Shown here piece by piece: positions 53,061-62,800 of a stretch of 64,000 nucleotides of DNA (within the stretch, counting starts at the first letter, position 1; each line of letters begins with the position of its first letter). Under the pieces are notes generated by a model. That model was not told the DNA's origin. It saw only the letters and a program-made list of their open reading frames with translations, and did not search any database. Both the position numbers and the translations under genes were made by a program. This stretch comes from Tritrichomonas musculus (taxonomy: Eukaryota > Parabasalia > Tritrichomonadida > Tritrichomonadidae): positions 823,001-887,000 of the forward strand of contig JAPFFF010000020.1 of the NCBI GenBank assembly GCA_039105265.1. Reading direction: 5' to 3'.

Positions 53061-55040
53061 ATGTCGATACTAGAAAAATCAAATAGACCAGAACTTATAA
53101 GAACACTTGTAAACGAACTTGTTGATACTAAGTACTCCGTTAAAACGGATAAATTCGATTTCGATACATTGTGGATAGATATCAAAGAATATATCTATAA
53201 AATTAATCCCAAACTTACTGATTATGAAGCTGGAAGGATCACAAATGAAGTAGAAAGATATGTATGGGTTGGCATCAAAGATATATTAACAAACCGACAT
53301 AGTTCAAAGCAAAGTCAAACATATGATCTCAACAACAATGTTGAATTGATCATTCAAAAAATCAAGAATTCAGTAAGTTGGGTTGATATTTCGTATGCTG
53401 CTAAAGAAGAAGGACTCATTAATGAACTTCTAAATGATCATTCCAAGATGTCTAAATTCATTCGTAGAGGAATCATTGACTGGTATGAAGACTTTATGGC
53501 TTCAAATAATCTTCACATAATCAAGTTAGATGAGAATGTATTGAACAACTTCATTAAAGTCAACATTGATAGAATATATAATGAAGTCATTCAGCATTTG
53601 CGTATAACTAAAGATCAAATCATTCGATATAGAGAATATCTTAAAAATAAAAAGATAGCAGAACATGAATATAAATTACGAGAAGCTCATGATGAATTAG
53701 ATAGACTCCTTGAACTCAAAACCAAAAAGAGTAAGACTCAATTCTATGATAATAAAGTATTCAATGAATTAGATATACATCCAGAAGATATGGTAAAATT
53801 ATGGAAAGAATATAATGAAAGATGGATACCAGCAAATGAAAGAGGTAAACTTCAACCTCGAAGACCTAGACCAACAATTGCTTATGATGACACATTTGAA
53901 GACAAGCTTATCAAATACCTTAAAACACATCCAGATGAGAAACATCCAATATCATTTGATGACTTTCAAAAGCTAACTAGAGGTTGGCCAAGTTCGTTAA
54001 CATCAATTGAAGATTGGTATCAATACTATGTTCAACATCATCTCTCAAATATTGCTCCAGAGAAGATCCAAGTGAATTCTATTGGTTTCAAATCACCAAA
54101 GAAGGTTGAAGCATTGAAATCTCTCTTTCCAGATATTGAGTCTCCAGATACATCTACAAAATCATACTTCCCATTAAAACAGAACAAGAAGCTATATCAG
54201 CTTCACAAGGTTTGTCCAAAAAAGACTTACATCATTGACATAATGTTTTGTGATAAGTATGCATATCTCATTGCAATCAATGTCAACACCAGATTCTTAT
54301 ATGCAGCCCCAATGAATAAACCTGTCTTCACTACAACCAATCACGACAATCAAGAACAACATTACATGAGATATTCAAAAAATGCAGACACATACATCAA
54401 TGCTTTGGACTCATTAATCAAATCAGGAATGGATGTTCGATACCTTCAAGGTGATGGAGAGAAAGCTTTCAATGCACATGAAACATGGGCTTATTATGAT
54501 TCACATGATATTGAATTCAAACCAGTCCCAAGAATGAAAATGGGTGTATATCCAGACTTCATGAAAAAGGAACAGAAGCAATCGAAAACAGATCCAATGC
54601 ATGGTTCTTTAGGGATTCTTGATAGAGTAATTCGCACACTTCGAGACATGGCATATCACATTGAAGTTGGAGTCATTACACCAAATATCATGAAAGAGCT
54701 TGTCAATCAATATAACAATGTACCTCATGTAACGTTATCCAAATATGCTGGATTTGATGTTACACCACAGATGGTCCAAGATGATGAAGAACTAGAGAAC
54801 TATATCATTAGACAAATCATGAAAGAGAATGAAAAGGTTACAAGTAGAGTTGGATTTAAACTAGAGAATGGCACACCAGTGAAACTTTATAATGAAAAGG
54901 ATTCAATGGCTAAACGAAGATCTATCATTCAACCAGGAAAGTATCACATTGTTGACTATCATGGAGGATATTATGAAGTCGAAGATGAGAACAAAAATAG
55001 ACAATTCATTCCAAGATACAAGCTTGCAATTGACATTTAA
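53061..55040 (+). CDS. int: Polinton integrase (element 2)
   Basis: A 659-residue protein with an N-terminal extension of about 380 residues, mostly helical and charged, with a coiled coil near residues 195-230 (EHEYKLREAHDELDRLLELK). The RVE/RNase H catalytic core follows, recognised by YIIDIMFCDKYAYLIAINVN (about residue 388), LQGDGEKAFN (about 462) and LDRVIRTLRDM (about 517), then NQYNNVPHVTLS. The end has a small beta domain of chromo/SH3-like composition (IVDYHGGYYEVEDENKNRQF). It would insert the transposon copy into chromosomal DNA. The gene converges on PolB with a 4-bp overlap of the frames and starts 14 bp from the open frame of the Tc1-like gene. Confidence 0.9.
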   Translation: MSILEKSNRPELIRTLVNELVDTKYSVKTDKFDFDTLWIDIKEYIYKINPKLTDYEAGRITNEVERYVWVGIKDILTNRHSSKQSQTYDLNNNVELIIQKIKNSVSWVDISYAAKEEGLINELLNDHSKMSKFIRRGIIDWYEDFMASNNLHIIKLDENVLNNFIKVNIDRIYNEVIQHLRITKDQIIRYREYLKNKKIAEHEYKLREAHDELDRLLELKTKKSKTQFYDNKVFNELDIHPEDMVKLWKEYNERWIPANERGKLQPRRPRPTIAYDDTFEDKLIKYLKTHPDEKHPISFDDFQKLTRGWPSSLTSIEDWYQYYVQHHLSNIAPEKIQVNSIGFKSPKKVEALKSLFPDIESPDTSTKSYFPLKQNKKLYQLHKVCPKKTYIIDIMFCDKYAYLIAINVNTRFLYAAPMNKPVFTTTNHDNQEQHYMRYSKNADTYINALDSLIKSGMDVRYLQGDGEKAFNAHETWAYYDSHDIEFKPVPRMKMGVYPDFMKKEQKQSKTDPMHGSLGILDRVIRTLRDMAYHIEVGVITPNIMKELVNQYNNVPHVTLSKYAGFDVTPQMVQDDEELENYIIRQIMKENEKVTSRVGFKLENGTPVKLYNEKDSMAKRRSIIQPGKYHIVDYHGGYYEVEDENKNRQFIPRYKLAIDI

Positions 55041-57685
55041 TGTAATACTTTATTATAATATTCTCTATTATACAATCGGATTATCTTATACAACACATTA
55101 ACATTTGAATGCTTTGGATCTGCATCTATCCAGACATTTTCAAAATTCATTGAAGCTTTGGATGTCAAATTACATTTGAACTCAACATTATGTAATGCTT
55201 TGGATTGATTCTCTGTGGACAGACATTTGATTGCTGACAATAATGGTAATAATGAAAGTCTATCATCTATTTTTGAAGCATAATTATGAACTTCCATTCC
55301 AACCAATCCATCCACTAACTTCATCTCTTCTTCAGAAGAAAGGTATGTCAATGACTCATTATCAAAATCATCTGAATCATTTATATTTGAATATCTTGAT
55401 AAATCCAACTCTATACCTAAATCTTTCACAACATCAGTAGCAGTTCTCTTGATAACAGAATCCCAATTACCTTGATAAAATTCATATCTTCCATTCTTAT
55501 TTTCAGAATCAGGAAGCATTATACTTTGACACTTATCACAATCGACAGATGCAATGTAATCAATATCGAACTCATCACATTTGAAACACTTAACGTATGC
55601 ATTCTTATACAAATCTGGAATGTTATGGTTAACATAAATATGTAGACTACCACTTCCAGACTCGACAATGATATCATCTTCAGAGAGTTTGTTAAGTAAT
55701 GATTGCTTGATTTCAAATCTCTTCTGTTGAGGTAATGTTTTGTTAATGTCAATGTCAATCACTGCAAATCCAGGACATTCGTTTACACGTAACACCATTC
55801 CAGTCTGATTTCTACATTTCAAGTCACCGATATGTCTGCCATCACAGGATCCAAATTTGGATTTATTAAATGCAATCTTGAAGTTCTCATCAAATCTAGT
55901 TCTCAAAGGTAAATCCCAATGACTTGTATCTATTTCATTTGATTCAATGTTTACAGAGATATCACCTTCACTATTGTCAGGAATGCTCTTTCCAAACTCA
56001 AGCAATTCAACATCTAAATCATCATTCTTCATGATATTTCTAATTTCATTTTCACATTCTTTAGCATACTCTTCACATGATTTGATAATAACATCATTAG
56101 CAGTCAAACCTTTAATGAATGGAATGCAAGTTTGATCTTCCAATACTATCATTTTGTTATGAAATCCAGCCAACGCATTCTTCTTAATAGTTACCTTAGA
56201 CATTTGTATTGAAATCTTTCCATCAGAATTATGTTTACGATTCATTTGGAGATTAATATTCTTACCCTTAAAGACTTTGTTATCATTGATTACACTAAGA
56301 TAACTTGATGGATGGATTTTACAATTTTGCTTCAATGATACACCTTTGACTTTCAATGATTTAGTTTCCATGGAACCATTTTCTTTATTATTCCAAATGG
56401 TATAACATTTAGGACACAATGCAACTTGATTATCACCATATTTTTCAACAGCAGCACCCAATATTTTCTTCTCATCAGCAACGGTTCCAATAGTTGGATT
56501 TGGCATGAATTGATAAACATATTTATCATAGAATTCTTTATCTTTAACGATTGCATCGAAGACTTGCTCACCATGTCTATTCATATCTCCAGCAATTGCA
56601 AAGTAAACGCTATCTGTATCACATGATGTGAAATGCATTCTTTCAACATCTAAACATTTGAAAAGGAAGTCATAAATGAAAACCAAATACCAATACTTTG
56701 CATTATCAAGAGTGAAGAATGACTCTTGAACACATGTCTTGCATCGGAAATTCTTGGGTTTACGTTGAATTATATATGAATCATTTGCAATTGGATATCC
56801 GTTAACATAAGTTTCACTTGCAATGTCAATGAAGGCTCTATCACGATCTACAATCTTGACTTTATCATAATTTTCTGTATTGAGACCATCATATCCATAA
56901 GAACCATTCATACTAATTTTATAGAACTTCTCATTTCCAGGCTTCTCTCCACTTAATATCTTCTGACGCTCTCCCATAAACTCATTAACGAATGCATTGA
57001 AACCTCTATGGCAATCATATATTGTAACATTCTGGATATCAACAATTTTCAAACCATGGTCAATGAGAAACCACAAATAATAGCAACCAAATGTCTTGAA
57101 TTCACCTCTAGTATCAAGAGTCATTGTAAGCTTGGTATCAGATTTGTCAACAGTATGGATCTTATTGTCTACACCATATTTGTACATGTATGAACCGATT
57201 ATATCTTCATCATTTTTGATATCAAAATTGCGAAATACAGGTGGGAAATTAATGAAATCATTAATCAAATCTTTGGGACATTCTAACTTAACAGTTGCAT
57301 GAAAGATGAATTTGGGATTCTTATCAAACCTATGTTTGGAATTGATTATACTCATACAAGTATGATATACATTTGGTTTCTGCTTACCATTCTCATCATA
57401 GCAATCATATGAATTTAACATTGAACCAGGCATGTACATGATACCTCCATGATATTTGTTGAATGAATGCCAGTTACCAGAACATGCTGAAGGATACAAT
57501 GAATTGAAATCAACTCCAACTACATGTGAAACAACATTATCAGTATATCTAACAACAACTTTATTGGTATCGGAATCATAATTCAAACGAGTAATGTAAG
57601 TCTCACCTCTAAGATTGACTCGATGCATAACATTTGAAAGACCTCCAGTTATACCAGCAGTAGTTAAGTATAGGCGGTGTCTCAT
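55037..57685 (-). CDS. polB: PolB DNA polymerase with C-terminal prim-pol-like domain (element 2)
   Basis: 882 residues in the open frame. Family B motifs are clear: VDFNSLYPS (about 58-66), KISMNGSYGYDG (about 255-266) and CDTDSVYF (about 355). They are followed by Cys-rich segments (FRCKTCVQ, ALCPKCYTIW), as in protein-primed polymerases of Polintons. Up to about residue 525 (KGLTAND) it matches the PolB end of element 1. The following about 350 residues are additional and contain FAVIDIDIN (about 680), SGSGSLHIYVNH, a zinc-like VKCFKCDEF...VDCDKC segment, and IMLPDSENKNGRYEFYQG. DxD, SxH and the LP.S...NG.YE signature are those of archaeo-eukaryotic primase/prim-pol domains. The enzyme would replicate the element and perhaps prime synthesis. 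The exact protein start is not certain. Confidence 0.85.
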   Translation of the reverse strand: MRHRLYLTTAGITGGLSNVMHRVNLRGETYITRLNYDSDTNKVVVRYTDNVVSHVVGVDFNSLYPSACSGNWHSFNKYHGGIMYMPGSMLNSYDCYDENGKQKPNVYHTCMSIINSKHRFDKNPKFIFHATVKLECPKDLINDFINFPPVFRNFDIKNDEDIIGSYMYKYGVDNKIHTVDKSDTKLTMTLDTRGEFKTFGCYYLWFLIDHGLKIVDIQNVTIYDCHRGFNAFVNEFMGERQKILSGEKPGNEKFYKISMNGSYGYDGLNTENYDKVKIVDRDRAFIDIASETYVNGYPIANDSYIIQRKPKNFRCKTCVQESFFTLDNAKYWYLVFIYDFLFKCLDVERMHFTSCDTDSVYFAIAGDMNRHGEQVFDAIVKDKEFYDKYVYQFMPNPTIGTVADEKKILGAAVEKYGDNQVALCPKCYTIWNNKENGSMETKSLKVKGVSLKQNCKIHPSSYLSVINDNKVFKGKNINLQMNRKHNSDGKISIQMSKVTIKKNALAGFHNKMIVLEDQTCIPFIKGLTANDVIIKSCEEYAKECENEIRNIMKNDDLDVELLEFGKSIPDNSEGDISVNIESNEIDTSHWDLPLRTRFDENFKIAFNKSKFGSCDGRHIGDLKCRNQTGMVLRVNECPGFAVIDIDINKTLPQQKRFEIKQSLLNKLSEDDIIVESGSGSLHIYVNHNIPDLYKNAYVKCFKCDEFDIDYIASVDCDKCQSIMLPDSENKNGRYEFYQGNWDSVIKRTATDVVKDLGIELDLSRYSNINDSDDFDNESLTYLSSEEEMKLVDGLVGMEVHNYASKIDDRLSLLPLLSAIKCLSTENQSKALHNVEFKCNLTSKASMNFENVWIDADPKHSNVNVLYKIIRLYNREYYNKVLH

Positions 57686-57752
57686 ACTTCACCACCGCCT
57701 ACACGCTTCGCCACCAAGCTCAGGTACGCCTTCACTTGGGCCTCGCTACCCG

Positions 57753-58262
57753 GCCAAATACCTACTGAAAAACCTATCGTAAGTACACAGCCTCTTTTTT
57801 CACTAACTTCCCACCTTTATCCATCAAGGCCAAGTACACTGTCACATTTTTAAATTTCTATTAATTTTTTATACAACACTATACAAATGACCATACCATC
57901 AGATTTAAAGATTATGACCCAATATAAACAGTTTACTCTAAGAAATCCTATTTATACTTCTCGTGAAACCCAACAAGTTTATGATTCCTTTAAAGACGTC
58001 AGGACATGTGATTCTAATGGATATGTTATAATTGAGGTTTTGGACGAAAGAAACAAATTTAGTGGTTTTAGATATGCTAAGTTTAGACGTGCAGCAGTCT
58101 TAAAATACAATAATGATTATGATCGGGAAAGAGAAAGAGATGCACCAAGATATAGATGTTTTGATGAGCACCATAAGATATTTGAGTAAAAAGTGTTAGT
58201 ATTATTTTGTTTGCCAAATACCCTCTGAAAACCTATCGTAAGTACACACTCTCTACTTTCAC
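57753..58262. repeat. Direct repeat pair flanking a small gene
   Basis: GCCAAATACCTACTGAAAAA and the following CCTATCGTAAGTACACA segment at 57753-57800 recur at 58213-58260 with small changes, 460 bp apart in the same orientation. They bracket the 100-aa gene at 57887. The pair may be ends of a small insertion within the Polinton, or duplicated upstream or terminator elements of neighbouring genes. Confidence 0.7.
57887..58189 (+). CDS. Small hypothetical protein (100 aa) between direct repeats
   Basis: A basic/acidic mixed protein: NPIYTSRETQQVYDSF, then a beta-rich middle (NGYVIIEVLDERNKFSGFRY) and an Arg/Asp-rich end (NDYDRERERDAPRYR). It has no signal peptide or membrane segment, and no family is recognised. 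It starts after a short AT-rich stretch and is flanked by the direct repeat pair. It lies between PolB and the fibre-like gene on the opposite strand, so it may be a cargo gene of element 2. Confidence 0.5.
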   Translation: MTIPSDLKIMTQYKQFTLRNPIYTSRETQQVYDSFKDVRTCDSNGYVIIEVLDERNKFSGFRYAKFRRAAVLKYNNDYDRERERDAPRYRCFDEHHKIFE

Positions 58263-58348
58263 TATTCCACCAATGTCATTTCCAAGGTATGGAGTAGTTT
58301 TTGAATTCTACACCTCGAAAAATATTATATATAGAACTTTTATTATGA

Positions 58349-59836
58349 TTATTTCGATTCAAGAGCAGCTAACCTAGCTTCCAATGCTGCTATCTTATTT
58401 TGTAGTTCTGTAATATCACTCTTTAAAGCTATTTGATCTTCTTCACCAAATTCAGCTAGAGTAACTCGTACTGGATATGTTCCAGCGTAATTATAAAGTA
58501 CACCTGTTGCTTCTTCCCAATAAAACAGGCCAATACTTGTATCCATAAGATGAGCAATTGTATCGCGTATATTTTCTGTTCTTTCTGTCTTGAATATAAT
58601 ATCAAATGGATAATCTACATTTGAGCCAGTCACACCAACTAAGTGAGCTCCTTCTTGGAATGGAACAAATGAAGTATAGTTTACACCAGTAAGATATTCT
58701 GGTTCGTAAGGGCCGTTTGTTATTGGTAGAATAATTTTATTCCCAACTTTCAAATCAGTTTTGCTTCGATATTTTTCCTCAAGCTCACTCTTCAACGCAT
58801 AATCAGTTAAATCAATGTCATCAACACATTTATGTACGAACGCTGATGTTGCTAGTGAAGTATCGTTGTTTACAGTTTCGGTACTCAACGCGAGATCGTT
58901 GACATATATATTTGAATCGTTAGTGAACCTGAGTTGCTCAGCATAGAACTTACATCGAACGTAATCACCGTTCTTCGGTCTTATCACGTTACCCGATCGA
59001 TACCAGAACTGTGCGTTATTGATGCAATTAACGGTGTTCAACGCTGATAGAATATTATTATCAGTGAATTCAGTAGTAGTTGTGTCTGTACTCGGAATGA
59101 TACTATCTTGATGAACGTACTTATTATCACAATCATTCTTATCATAGTACCCATCTTCGATATACTGTTGTAAATTATGCACCATAGATTTCGTTGCGGA
59201 TTCACTCTTAACTGTATCCAACGCTTCATTTACTTCATCTACAGTTGGGAATTCATTTAATGTAGTAGCTAGAGCTGTATCATTTTTTTCTATCTGCTCA
59301 TGTAATGAATCTATCTTCTTATGTAACGCATCTATATCACAAGTATATGCTAAATCATTTGTAGTAAATTCCATTCTTCTTTTTGCTGTATTCTCTTTGA
59401 TGCTGATTCCACCAACCCTATGTTTATTTGGGTTTGATATAACAAATACCTTATCATTCATAGTGCAGCTAGGAAAATCAGTTGTTCCTTGGTAATTAAT
59501 TGTTCCACTAGTAATATTAATAGTAACTATATTCTCTTCATAATCAACATCATTATATTCACTAACTTTTTGCACCAAAAATCGTGCTTTGATTGTTCCA
59601 TCAGTGATAACATCTTCTGCTTCCAAATGGACCTCGCCATTGACAAATTTACCAACAACATCTATTATGTCATCTCTAACCAAATCATTCTTTGAAATAT
59701 AGCCATTATTTATTTCATTGATAGCATTACATAACATTTTAAATGTTGGTTTCATTGCATGCACAACATTATTACATATATTGAACACACCCGCAACACT
59801 AGGAACACTTGTATCTTCATTAGCATCATATGTCAA
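58349..59836 (-). CDS. Fibre-like protein with C-terminal coiled coil (element 2)
   Basis: About 495 residues; the start is uncertain because no clear ATG heads the frame. The middle has Asn/Asp/Thr-rich beta-type sequence with spaced motifs such as LTDYALKSELEEKYRSKTDL and VNDLALSTETVNNDTSLATS, as in trimeric fibres. A coiled-coil stretch lies near residues 165-185 (DALHKKIDSLHEQIEKND). The C-terminus is ALKSDITELQNKIAALEARL, then AALESK, a classic trimerising coiled coil. The ALKSDI/ALKSEL motif is shared with the 900-aa protein of element 1. A surface-fibre role is inferred. Confidence 0.6.
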   Translation of the reverse strand: MTYDANEDTSVPSVAGVFNICNNVVHAMKPTFKMLCNAINEINNGYISKNDLVRDDIIDVVGKFVNGEVHLEAEDVITDGTIKARFLVQKVSEYNDVDYEENIVTINITSGTINYQGTTDFPSCTMNDKVFVISNPNKHRVGGISIKENTAKRRMEFTTNDLAYTCDIDALHKKIDSLHEQIEKNDTALATTLNEFPTVDEVNEALDTVKSESATKSMVHNLQQYIEDGYYDKNDCDNKYVHQDSIIPSTDTTTTEFTDNNILSALNTVNCINNAQFWYRSGNVIRPKNGDYVRCKFYAEQLRFTNDSNIYVNDLALSTETVNNDTSLATSAFVHKCVDDIDLTDYALKSELEEKYRSKTDLKVGNKIILPITNGPYEPEYLTGVNYTSFVPFQEGAHLVGVTGSNVDYPFDIIFKTERTENIRDTIAHLMDTSIGLFYWEEATGVLYNYAGTYPVRVTLAEFGEEDQIALKSDITELQNKIAALEARLAALESK

Positions 59837-59898
59837 CTCTTTTATGTCTTCATTACACCAATCAATTAATGGAGTTAAATCAGTTTTAATGCTTCTAC

Positions 59899-62800
59899 TT
59901 AATAAATGTAATGTAATTCATTAGCATAACCAAACCATCTTTCTCCTGATTCAACAATACATCTAACAGAACCATTAATACCATTGAAGCCAAAACTAAT
60001 ACCTGTTTCTGTTAATGATAAACCTCCCATTAACGTACCTGTTGCTCCTATTGCTAACGCAACTCCTGCCATTATTTCTAGTTTATCTGTTTCAGATTTT
60101 AAGTATTGAGTTTTATTTTGTTGCTCAGTCATTTCACTTCTTAATGTATCTACTTTTGATGTAATATCCTTGACATCATATGAAACAACATCAAAATTAT
60201 TTGTCAAAACATTTAAATCACTTCTCATCGTTGTAATGTTATCTGCAGTAATGATTTTGGATGAAGTGATATTATAGTCAGTATAAAGAGTTGTTGCGGC
60301 ATTTGGGTTTGGTCTTATATCATAAAATTGTTGGTCTATTATGTATTTAAATGCATTTGTTGTTGAATCCCAATTAACTTCTTCGATTGGATCAACTAAA
60401 TCTTTCCTTAGATATAGTTCTACATCTTTTTTTGTTGTATCAATATTTGAATCACTCCATTTATATGGAATTCTATCTATTGTATCATATTCTGCATATA
60501 TTCCTATGCAAACACAATCCTTTACTTTATTATATTGATACACATCTACTGTACTATTAACTTCATCACTAAATCTAAATGTCAATCTAATGGAATCTGT
60601 TGAATCAGGTAGTGTTAAATATAATACTCCTCTTTCAAATGTCTTGAGCAAATCTTTAATAGCATTAGGATTCTTGTAATAATTTTGCCATTCAACACAT
60701 GAAACATAAACTGGTAGAGTTGAATATTTAGGATATGATGTATTGTTAAATATTTTTTCAGTATTATCAATGCTTATTCTTAGTTGAAAATGATAATCTG
60801 AAGCATCTTTTTCTGTTCCATCTTTTAATAACACCTTGAATTCTCTAGTGCATACATTCCAAAGAGCATGCATTAATCCTTTGTCATCTTTCTCTACTAT
60901 TTTATTATTTAGTTCATCATCTTTGACCATAATTATTGCTCCCGTACATAAAGCATATGCTGATGCTGTTAATCCATATAATCTGCATGTAGTTTGACAT
61001 AATGTTTTAATACTTTTATTATAACATCCTTGACAATTATAACCTGTCCAATATCCTTTATTAGCGTTATTATCATCGTTTTTCCACATTAAAGACCATG
61101 TATTGCCGAAACAATATTCTTTGAAAATGAATTCTAAATTACTTGGTATATTATAATTTGAATCAACTGAGAACACCATTTTATAAAATTCATTATCTTC
61201 TGTAATTATTGATGGTTTATAGAAATAATGAACATCCGATTTATGTAATTTGAGTGCATTATCAGCCTCGATAACAGAACATTTAATTGCTTTATCAGTT
61301 TTTAATGCAGTTGGAGTGAATTGGTTCATAATACTTAAATCACCATTAATATATAATGTACGTGGATCGAATGGTAATCTTTTATCAAATGCTATATAAA
61401 ATTTTCCATCTAATTTGCTTTGGTCAGCAGGTCCTATTGAACGAGTCATAGTTAAAGAGTTATCATTTATGATGCAATATTTTTGGTCTATATCATATGT
61501 AATGACTGGACAGACTATTTTATTATTTCTCGAAGAGATGTAAAATTCTTTAATGTATCTTCCTTCTTCATCGTAAATAACATTCTTTCTTAAAACAATT
61601 TTAAATATTGGTCTGTTCCAATTTAAGAAACCATTCTTTCTTTCTTCAGGTACATCAATAATTAAAATATTACAGTCAATATTATTAATGGTATCTGTTA
61701 TTTGTGTTATCATTCCATTTTCAATAAATAAATCTGCTAATCCTGATTCAATCGTAAAATTAGAATCACCTGATGATAAATTCGATATATCTACACCATT
61801 AATCAATCCATTGACATTTAGATTTGCTTTGATATTAACATCACCATATACTGGTTTTTCTTTTTTAAACTGATAGTTATTTGGTGGCTCAATATAATTG
61901 CTTCCATATACTTCTAAAGCTTTCTTGAATGATTCACTATCTGAACCTGGAATAGAAACAGAGTCATCAGGCTGTTTTGGTGGTGTGCCGATATCAATAC
62001 TCAAAGGACTAACAGCACTATTGCAGTAAATCCATTCATTTTCATTTTCATCCCATATAATATCCCCTTCTTTGTTTTTTGTATTGTTAGCCATAAAGGC
62101 TGTATAGACAGACACACTCATTCTATCTTCATTATTCCTCCAACCTTGACATTTATTATCAAAATCAGTAATCATAATTTGAATCCAGTTTTGTCTGTCC
62201 ACATCAAATATAAATGAAGGAGGCGCATCAAAGCTTCTATTTGTTCTCCAGCCTGAAGGGAAGTCATCTAATGAATACCCACTCTCAGTTAATAAAACCC
62301 ATCTATGAAAGAGGGCTGACCAATAATATATTTCATCATGTTCAACATCAAAAGACCTATCATTCATGAAATTGGTATGCTTTATACTTGCATCAATCTG
62401 CTGATTTTGTTTTTGATATTGATTTACCAAATCATTTATACCATCATTATTATTGTAAATCGAAAAGTCAACTACCTGTGATTGAGCCAATTGGACCTGG
62501 TTGTCAAAATGTAAACGACTAATATCATGTACCTGAAGATGGTCTTGAACCTCATCCACTCTATCATACAAATCAGCTAACAATTCAACAAATATAGCAT
62601 CGTTCTCATCTTCAAAATTATTCTCTCCATCTTGATTACAATTGCATGATTTTATTTTTGAACAATAATCAGCCCAATAGTTTAATGATACTATTATATT
62701 ATTTATATTCAGCTGGACATCATTTAGGAATTGATTTAAACTGACCTTTACTTTTGTACCATCGATATTGACAACTTTTATTGTATGGTCTACAGTTAAT

